Shown here piece by piece: positions 1 through 5,900 of a DNA stretch of 8,339 nucleotides. Each line of letters starts with the position of its first letter. Positions within the stretch are counted from its first letter, which is position 1. The notes under the pieces are model-generated. The model made no database searches. It was not told the origin of the DNA and was given only the letters and a program-made list of their open reading frames with translations. Position numbers and translations under genes: made by a program. This DNA is from Propionibacteriaceae bacterium (GTDB lineage Bacteria; Actinomycetota; Actinomycetes; Propionibacteriales; Propionibacteriaceae), in the NCBI GenBank assembly GCA_030538175.1, contig JAUNUL010000033.1:4432-12770 (forward strand). The letters are read 5' to 3'.

Positions 1-1029
1 AACGCCCTGATGTTCTCCATGCAGGCTGACACCGTCGACTTCGGCGAGTGGAAGTCCGGCACCCGGGCCGAGGGCGCGGCGTACTCGATCCTGTCGTTCG
101 TCCGCAAGTGCGGCCAGGGCGTCGGCGGCTGGGTCGGCGGCATCGTGATCGGCATGTATGGCTACACCAACGACCCGGCCAAGCTCGCCGATCCGGCTGT
201 GGCCGCGTCGGTCGAGCAGGGCATTCGCGTTGCGGCCGGCTATGTGCCCGCCGGGTTCGCGGTGCTCGCGGCGCTGGTGATCTTCTTCTATCCGCTGTCG
301 GCGAACCAGCACAAGGACATCGTGCGGGACCTGCTGGCCCGGCGTACGACCGCGACTGCTGCGGATGTCGATGATGAGGCAGCCGGCCTGGACATCAACA
401 CCCAGGGCACGCTCGTCGCGCGCCGACCGGTCGTCACGATCAACGAGCAGTACGGCGCCGGTGGCACCTACATCGGCCAGCAGGTGGCCGAACGACTCGG
501 GGTGCCGTTCGTCGGATCCAGGTTCACCTCGGCCGAACTCGAGGAGATCGACAAGGCCGCCGAGGCTGAACCGACCATGAACCGGTGGCTGTGGGACTTC
601 GCTCACACCAGCAACGCCGATATCGATGCGGCGGTGCGGGCGGATGCCGAATCCAACACCCGCGTGGTCCGCGAGAACACCGCCGATGTCGTCCGGCTCG
701 TCAAGGACGACGGTGGCGTGGTGCTCGGTCGGGACGCGACCCGCGTGCTGGCGCTGATGCGTGGAGCCTTCCATGTCCGGGTCGAAGCTCCGGTCCGGGT
801 GCGGATCGACAGGGCTGCCGAAACCGCCCGGATCAGCCGGGAAGCCGCAGCCCAGCGGCAGTCCCGTGAGGATCGGATGCGCAATGAGATGTCGTGGCGT
901 CTGATGAAGTACGACGCGACCGATCACAGCTATTACGACCTGGTCGTGAACACCGCGGATTCCCTTGATGATGCGGTGGAGCAGATCGTGGCGGCGTACC
1001 GGAAGAAGTTCCCGGACCTGACCCGCTGA
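1..1029 (+). CDS. GPH-type sugar:cation symporter fused to cytidylate-kinase-like domain (5' end outside window)
   Basis: The reading frame is open from base 1, so the true start lies upstream; the ATG at 10 is internal. Two parts are visible. In-window residues 1-105 match the end of a glycoside-pentoside-hexuronide symporter: the family motif ADTVDFGEWKSGTRAEG, then two hydrophobic segments at about residues 40-55 and 79-100. After a 35-residue polar linker, residues 140-340 resemble the cytidylate-kinase-like family (Pfam AAK-type 'Cytidylate kinase-like'): a beta strand VVTINEQ, a glycine loop YGAGGTYIG (bases 451-477), then VVLGRDATRVLA and the C-terminal YYDLVVNTADSLDDAVEQIV. The loop lacks the usual P-loop lysine, as I recall is normal for this family. 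The predicted role is sugar or glycoside uptake at the membrane with a cytosolic nucleotide- or phosphoryl-linked domain; substrate and activity are unknown. Family assignment is from motif recognition, not a search. Confidence 0.8.
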   Translation, partial: NALMFSMQADTVDFGEWKSGTRAEGAAYSILSFVRKCGQGVGGWVGGIVIGMYGYTNDPAKLADPAVAASVEQGIRVAAGYVPAGFAVLAALVIFFYPLSANQHKDIVRDLLARRTTATAADVDDEAAGLDINTQGTLVARRPVVTINEQYGAGGTYIGQQVAERLGVPFVGSRFTSAELEEIDKAAEAEPTMNRWLWDFAHTSNADIDAAVRADAESNTRVVRENTADVVRLVKDDGGVVLGRDATRVLALMRGAFHVRVEAPVRVRIDRAAETARISREAAAQRQSREDRMRNEMSWRLMKYDATDHSYYDLVVNTADSLDDAVEQIVAAYRKKFPDLTR

Positions 1030-1045
1030 TAGCACCCGCATGACA

Positions 1046-1085
1046 CAGCAGTGCCCCCGTCGGACAACCGGCGGGGGCACTGTTT
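1046..1085. terminator. Strong intergenic hairpin, probable bidirectional terminator
   Basis: Bases 1049-1063 and 1068-1082 form a 15-bp stem with one G-T wobble around the tetraloop ACAA. The core arms CAGTGCCCCCG and CGGGGGCACTG pair perfectly. It starts 20 bases after the plus-strand stop and lies 38 bases past the stop of the convergent minus-strand gene, so it can end transcripts from both sides. The T tract on the plus side is short (TTTGCGTTT) and nearly absent on the minus side, which is common in high-GC actinomycetes. Confidence 0.85.
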
Positions 1086-1119
1086 GCGTTTGCGGAGCAG
1101 GAACGAATCCTGTGGTGGG

Positions 1120-1716
1120 TCAGACCAGCTTGCCGGCGAACTCCACGACGCGCTTGGTCATGTGGCCGAGCGCGGTCAGGGTCGCCTCGGAGAGCTCGTT
1201 CTGGTTCTCCGGGCCGGTGACGTGGCTGACGCCGTAGGGGTTGCCATCGACGAACTTGCTGCCGTCGGTGTAGCCAGGGGTCACGATGAGGCCACCGAAG
1301 TGCATGATCACCTGGTAGATCTTCTGCAGCGTGGTCTCCTGGCCACCGTGCAGGGTCTGGCTCGAGGTCCAGGCCGCGTACACCTTGTTGGCGAGCTTGC
1401 CCTGGGCCCAGGAGCCGCCGAGGGTGTCGATGAACGCCTGGAACGAGGCCGGGACGTTGGAGAAACGGGTCGGCGCGCCGAAGATCACGGCGTCGGCCCA
1501 CTCGATGTCATCAGCGGTCGCGGCGGGGAGGTCCTTGGTGGCCTCGTAGTTGCCCGACCAGGCGGGGTTGCCGGCGAAGACAGCGGGGTCGGTGATCTCG
1601 GCGATGTGACGGACGCGGACCTCGGCGCCGGCCTCTTCCGCGACCCGAGCGACTTCCTGGGCCATCTTGGTGCCGTGGCCGGTTGCGGAGTAGTAGATAA
1701 CGGCGAGCTTGGTCAT
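1120..1716 (-). CDS. wrbA: WrbA-type NAD(P)H:quinone oxidoreductase (type IV flavoprotein)
   Basis: A 198-residue cytosolic flavodoxin-fold protein, the usual WrbA length. The family reduces quinones by two electrons using NAD(P)H and FMN, which avoids semiquinones and protects against electrophile or oxidative stress. Motifs seen: FMN phosphate loop YSATGHGT (residues 9-16), GAPTRFSNVPASFQAFID (80-97), WTSSQTLHGGQE (116-127) and NPYGVSHVTGPE (159-170). The ATG at 1716 is chosen because AGGAGG lies 4 nt upstream and MTKLAVIYYS is the typical N-terminus. A longer TTG/ATG start at 1743-1746 would fall inside the operator palindrome and is unlikely. It is separated by 73 bp from the upstream hydrolase gene, has its own promoter, and ends at the convergent hairpin. 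The palindrome over its promoter suggests derepression by a MarR-type regulator that senses quinones or oxidants; that part is inferred. Confidence 0.88.
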   Translation of the reverse strand: MTKLAVIYYSATGHGTKMAQEVARVAEEAGAEVRVRHIAEITDPAVFAGNPAWSGNYEATKDLPAATADDIEWADAVIFGAPTRFSNVPASFQAFIDTLGGSWAQGKLANKVYAAWTSSQTLHGGQETTLQKIYQVIMHFGGLIVTPGYTDGSKFVDGNPYGVSHVTGPENQNELSEATLTALGHMTKRVVEFAGKLV

Positions 1717-1720
1717 GCAT

Positions 1721-1726
1721 CCTCCT
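1721..1726 (-). promoter_or_regulatory. Ribosome binding site of the wrbA-like gene
   Basis: AGGAGG on the minus strand, 4 nt before the ATG at 1716. It decides the start against the longer in-frame ORF that begins inside the palindrome. Confidence 0.8.
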
Positions 1727-1731
1727 GGAAG

Positions 1732-1749
1732 TAGTTGATGCATCAACTA
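1732..1749. promoter_or_regulatory. 18-bp perfect palindrome, probable MarR-type operator
   Basis: TAGTTGATGCATCAACTA is its own reverse complement over all 18 bases, with no spacer. It lies 5 bp upstream of the Shine-Dalgarno of the wrbA-like gene and overlaps the downstream edge of the predicted -10 box, so a bound dimer would block RNA polymerase. AT-rich 16-20 bp palindromes with a TTGATNNATCAA-like core are typical of MarR/DUF24-type repressor sites. No regulator gene is in the window, so the protein that binds here is unknown. Confidence 0.7.
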
Positions 1750-1773
1750 TAACAGACGTGTGTGGGAAGTCGA
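1746..1773 (-). promoter_or_regulatory. Predicted promoter of the wrbA-like gene
   Basis: On the minus strand a -10-like hexamer TATAGT (1746-1751) follows a -35-like hexamer TCGACT (1768-1773; 4 of 6 match TTGACA) with a 16-bp spacer. The region is clearly AT-richer than its surroundings. The transcription start would fall inside the palindrome. This is a consensus match by eye only. Confidence 0.5.
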
Positions 1774-1789
1774 ATTCGGGGTCGGACGC

Positions 1790-2557
1790 TCAGGTCGCCG
1801 GGCGGCCGAGGAAGCGGCGGACGGCCTCGTTGAACAGGGCGGGCTGGCACAGATGGGACGGTTCGAAGGAGTTCTTGAGGACTTCCAGACGAGCGTCGGG
1901 GATGGTCATTGCGAGTCGCTTGCCGAGGGTGACCAGCCAGGGTGCTGCGTCACCGGCCAGGCAGAGGGTCGGGCAGGTGAGCGTGCGCAGCTCGGGGGAG
2001 TGCTTGATGGAGGTGTACGCCTTGAACTGCGCCCGGAGCTCCGGGATGCGGGCTGTCCGCATCTGCGCGGCCAGGATTCGGCCGGCGGCGGGCCAGCGGA
2101 CGTAGGAGTTGAGGGTCGCGGCTGCGAGCACGCTGCGCGGGAGGGCGCGATAGGCGAGCGAGCTGCTCTTGATGGCGAGGGCGAGGGCCTTCTCAATCAC
2201 CGTTCGGGTCGTGGTGTCACCCCAGGTGTCGCACAGGACGAGACGTCGAACAGATGCGGGATGGTCGATCGCGAACCGTTGGGCGACAGCGCCCCCGTAG
2301 CCGACGCCGACGACATGGGCCCGCCTGATCTGGAGCTCGGCGAGCAGGTCCGCGATCTCACGGGCATGGGTGCCGATGATGTCCGGAGTATCCGGATCGA
2401 GTGCGGCTGCATCGCCGTTGCCGGTGAGTGTGACCGCGACCGTCCGATAGTCGCGGGCGAACTCCGGCAGCTGGGCAGCAAACGATTCTGCTGATCCGCC
2501 CAAGGGTGGGATCAGCACCAGGGACTCCCCGAATCCCCGCTCGACATGCAAAGTCAT
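1790..2557 (-). CDS. Alpha/beta-hydrolase-fold protein with lost catalytic triad
   Basis: A 255-residue protein with the layout of the 3-oxoadipate enol-lactonase/HsaD-like hydrolase group: N-terminal strand LVLIPPLGGS (residues 13-22, in place of the usual HG oxyanion motif), nucleophile elbow region HVVGVGYGGAVAQ (81-93), RRLVLCDTWG (104-113), and a C-terminal core CPTLCLAGDAAPW followed by a closing helix. At the elbow G-x-S-x-G reads G-V-G-Y-G, so the nucleophile is Gly86 (GGC; one base from AGC serine). The usual acid position in AGxDDP reads AGDAAP, and the GH of the catalytic histidine reads FE (231-232), with a displaced His235 nearby. It is therefore probably not a classical hydrolase and may bind a ligand or protein. 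It is the last gene of the T7SS cluster, 41 nt after the WXG100 gene. The start is uncertain: ATG 2557 has no clear Shine-Dalgarno; ATG 2599 would add 14 residues and overlap the upstream stop as TGATG. Confidence 0.8.
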   Translation of the reverse strand: MTLHVERGFGESLVLIPPLGGSAESFAAQLPEFARDYRTVAVTLTGNGDAAALDPDTPDIIGTHAREIADLLAELQIRRAHVVGVGYGGAVAQRFAIDHPASVRRLVLCDTWGDTTTRTVIEKALALAIKSSSLAYRALPRSVLAAATLNSYVRWPAAGRILAAQMRTARIPELRAQFKAYTSIKHSPELRTLTCPTLCLAGDAAPWLVTLGKRLAMTIPDARLEVLKNSFEPSHLCQPALFNEAVRRFLGRPAT

Positions 2558-2578
2558 GAGACAAGTATGTCGAGCGGG
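2536..2578 (-). repeat. 12-bp perfect inverted repeat enclosing the hydrolase start codon
   Basis: CCCGCTCGACAT at 2536-2547 is repeated as its exact reverse complement at 2567-2578. The 19-nt spacer (2548-2566) contains the ATG at 2557-2555. In the minus-strand transcript this is a GC-rich 12-bp stem with AUG in the loop, beginning 20 nt after the WXG100 stop. No U tract follows, so it is not a typical intrinsic terminator. It could lower or switch translation of the hydrolase, stabilise the upstream mRNA end, or be a protein-binding site. Confidence 0.7.
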
Positions 2579-2598
2579 CGATCCGGTGAGGTCGGGCA

Positions 2599-2874
2599 TC
2601 AGCGGGCGGAGGTGTTCTCCTGCTCGGTGGCGTTGGTGCTGGCCTTGTTCTGGGCGTCCCTCAACGCATTGGCGACGTTCCGCAGGGCCGTGGCGTGGGT
2701 CGACTGCCAATCATTGCGGAACTGGGTGGCGTCGGGACCCTGCCAGGTCGTGCTGGAGAGCTGGTTGGTCAGCTGCTGGAGGAGGGTGTCGATCTCGCTG
2801 GCCCGCTGTCCCAGCTGGGTCGCGAACTGCCGGACCTGGCCGATGTCCATCCCGGAGAATGCTGCACTGCTCAT
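2599..2874 (-). CDS. WXG100 family type VII secretion protein (ESAT-6-like)
   Basis: A 91-residue, Cys-free and Tyr-free acidic/polar helical protein, the standard WXG100 size. Two amphipathic helices flank the W-x-G turn TTWQGPDATQF (W44-Q45-G46). The opening FSGMDIGQVRQFATQLGQRA and the segment FRNDWQSTH are typical of actinobacterial members. It lacks the YxxxD/E secretion signal of mycobacterial partners, since there is no tyrosine at all; the tail ASTNATEQENTSAR is polar and probably flexible. Start: ATG 2874 with AAAGGAAA (2880-2887) 5 nt upstream; the longer ORF to 3135 overlaps the ATPase gene and is rejected. It follows the EccC-like gene by 29 nt, so it is likely its exported substrate or an allosteric partner of its C-terminal ATPase domains. 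No second WXG100 gene is adjacent, so a homodimer is likely. Confidence 0.9.
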   Translation of the reverse strand: MSSAAFSGMDIGQVRQFATQLGQRASEIDTLLQQLTNQLSSTTWQGPDATQFRNDWQSTHATALRNVANALRDAQNKASTNATEQENTSAR

Positions 2875-2903
2875 GGTTGTTTCCTTTCGGTGGTTGGGTT
2901 CGG

Positions 2904-5900
2904 TCAGGTGACCGAGGTGGGGGAACCTTGTTGCTCGGGCCAGGGGATCTGAACCCGATGGACGTGTCCGGCGCGGACCCAGAAGCCCCGGCCGGGTGGG
3001 AAGTCTCGTCGCTTGATGCGCAACGGCAGTGGAGTGCGCAGAAGCAGGTCGCCGTCGCCGGAATCCGGTTGCAGGAGCAGTCCCGTGCGCGCGTTCTTGA
3101 TCGCCGGAGCCAGCTGGTAGCCGCCGGAGTTCCACGTGGAGGTCTCCCCCTCGGCGACCAGGAACTGGTCGTGACGACGGCAGAGGGTCACCAAGTCCGT
3201 GAGCGGTGCCTCCAACGGGGTATTGCCGAAGTCACCCACCGAATCGATGAAGACCGCAATGCTGGTCGGCGCGGTGGTGGCGGAGACGTCCTCCAGCAGG
3301 CTGTCCAGACACTGCTCGATTTCGTCCTGCCCACTGGCGGTGGTGTTCCACAGCGGCTCCTCCGCGAGTGGCGTGGCGTGCGGGGCCAACAGGACGAGGC
3401 GTACGTCGGGCTTGAAGCGCCGCAACGCGGTGGCCATCCAGCGGATCGCCGTGGTCCTGCCGGACTGTCCCGGACCCGCGATCATGGCGATCCCGGTCGG
3501 GTCGAAACCCATCGGAGCCAGCGTGGCATCCGCCATGCCGAGGACCGGCTGGCCGCCGATCGACCGTGGAAGCTCTGCCGCGGGGATGTCCGCGGGCAAC
3601 GAGCGGATCGGCTCCGGGCGGACCGGGTGGTGGCGTGCCAGCTCTGGGCCGAGCGCCTCCAGCCAGCGGACCTGGACGGCGAGGTTGGGGTTGTCGCCCA
3701 ACACGGCCAGCTGCAGTTCCTGGGGGTTGTCGGCCTGCATGGCCCGCCCCGGGGGAGTGGTGGGGCTCAGCACATCCTTCGGGAGCCCGAACATGATGTA
3801 GGCGTCCTCGTCGGCCTGCCGCAGGATGACCCGTCGGGTGAAGGACGCGCTGATCGAGTTCGGCACCGCGCCGGGGCGGTCCGCGGTCATCGCGACGTGC
3901 AGACCGACCGCGCGGCCGTCGACGAGCAGGCGCTGGAAGGTGGCGTACCACTCGAGCCGGCCGCCAACCGTCTCGTATTCGGCGCGGAAGTTGCCGAAGC
4001 CGTCCAACAGCAACAGGATGCGCGGCTCGTCCGGGTGTCCGGTCGCCCGGTATTCACTCAGGGTGCTGGAGTTCGTGGCGGCGTACCGCACAGCGCGTTC
4101 CTCGACCAGCGCAGCCAGCGTGCCCAGCAGGCGAGCCACGCGCTCGTCATCATCGCCGGGCACGATCGAGCCCACGTTGGGCAGGGTCTCCAGCGAGCTC
4201 AGACCGCCGCCGGCGAAGTCGATCCCGTACACGTGGACCGGCCCGCTGCGCGGGGTGATTCCCGCGGCCACCGCGAGCGTGCGCAGGCCCGAGGTCTTGC
4301 CCGAGCCGGAGGCCCCGACGTACAGGATGTTGCCGTCGGCGTCGGGGCGGAAATGCTCGATGCGCTGGGTCTGGCTGTCCGGGTCGTCCAGGATGCCGAG
4401 CACGAGGTCGGTGTCGCGACGGGGGCTCAGCTCGAGCAGGTTGTAGGTCGCGGCCAGGGGCTCGAGCCAGGGTTTGCGTGGCTGGGGTACGCCGGCCATC
4501 CGGGCCGCCGACGCGATCGTGTCGACCACGCGATCGATGTCCTTCGCGATCGAATCGTCCACCGCGACCCGTTCCGGTAGCCGCCAATCGGTGTCCGCGC
4601 CGAAGCCCAGCTCCGAGACCAGGACCGGCGCGGCGGGCGGGGAGTCCGGCGTACGCGAACCGGGATAGGCGGACTGGAAGGTGAAGATCCGACCCGGTCC
4701 GGTCTTGGCGGCGCCACGACCGGGGGTGCTGGGGTCGAAGTGGGCGGCCTGTTTGGTGCCGAGGACGTCATCGGAGTCGGTCTCGTCGGCCATCCGCAGC
4801 GCGACGCGCAGGTTGGTGTTCGCGCGGAGGTTGTCCTTGATCACACCGGCCGGGCGCTGGGTGGCCATGATCAGGTGCAGGCCGAGGGAGCGGCCGCGCT
4901 GGGCCACGTCGACGACGCCGTCGACGAATTCGGGCACCTCACCGACGAGGGCGGCGAACTCGTCGATCACGATGACCAGGCTCGGCGGACAGTCCGGGTC
5001 GCCGGTCGCCTCGAGCTCCAGGAGGTCCTTTGCCTGCTTGTCGTTGAGCAGGTGCTCCCGGTATCGCAGTTCGGCGCGGAGGCTGCGCAGTGCCCGGCGG
5101 ACGAGTGCCGGGGTGAGGTCGGTGACCAGGCCGACGAAGTGGGGCAGGTCGGTGCACCGGCTGAACGCGGACCCGCCCTTGTAGTCGACGAACAGGAAGG
5201 TGACTTTGTCGGGGCTGTACGCATGGGCCATCCCGAGCACCCACGCCTGCAGGAACTCGGATTTTCCCGCACCGGTCGTGCCACCGACCAGGGCGTGCGG
5301 GCCCTGCTCGCGGAGATCAAGGCTGAACGGTTGCAGTCCGTCGTGTCCCACCAGCGCCCGCAGGCTGCTGCGGCTGGAGGCCTTGGGTTTGGGTGGGCCG
5401 TCGCGGCGGATGAGGGATTCGTTCTCCTGCCAGCGCGACACAACCAGGGCCGGGTCATCCACCGCATCGCGCCCGAGCAGGGTCACCACCGGCACGCTGC
5501 GCGGCAGGTCGGACTCGTCTGCGATCGGGACCCCGGCATCCACGCGGGGTGCCATGCGCCGGGCCAGGGCATCGGCGTTGTCCAGGGTCACGGATTCGCA
5601 GACCACCGGGCTGAACATGAGCTCCTGCTGGACCTGACCGACCTGGGTCAGCATGCCGTCCCGCACATCGAGCCAGGTGCGACAGGCCCCCGGGATGCTG
5701 GCGCGCGTCTCGGCGATCCAGACGACATGGACGCCCACGGCCGGGCCGTTCTCCGCGATCCGCGTGAGCCGAGCCTGATCGACCAGCGGCTGGTCGGCGA
5801 TGAGGACGACGCTCGGGATCACCGGGTTGGCCTCGAGCTTGGCTTCGACACGCATGGCGACCAGGGCCTCCAAGGCATCGAGCAACTGCTTGCCGGTGCC

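Noticed and set aside
1051..1734. 227-codon plus-strand ORF opposite the wrbA-like gene
   Set aside because: Antisense shadow that begins inside the terminator hairpin; the minus-strand protein has full family motifs.
1771..1778. 8-bp palindrome CGAATTCG upstream of the wrbA promoter
   Set aside because: Too short to support as an operator; overlaps the -35 candidate and contains a common restriction-type hexamer.
2536..2578. Inverted repeat read as an intrinsic terminator after the WXG100 gene
   Set aside because: No U tract follows the stem on the minus strand and the hydrolase start lies in its loop, so a plain terminator is unlikely; kept as a structural element of unknown role.
2875..3135. 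Extended start for the WXG100 gene
   Set aside because: Overlaps the end of the ATPase gene and would break the standard WXG100 length; ATG 2874 has AAAGGAAA at proper spacing.
2556..4580. 674-codon plus-strand ORF opposite the EccC-like gene
   Set aside because: Arg/Gly/Gln-rich shadow translation with no recognisable motif; lies antisense to well-supported ATPase domains and follows from high-GC codon bias.
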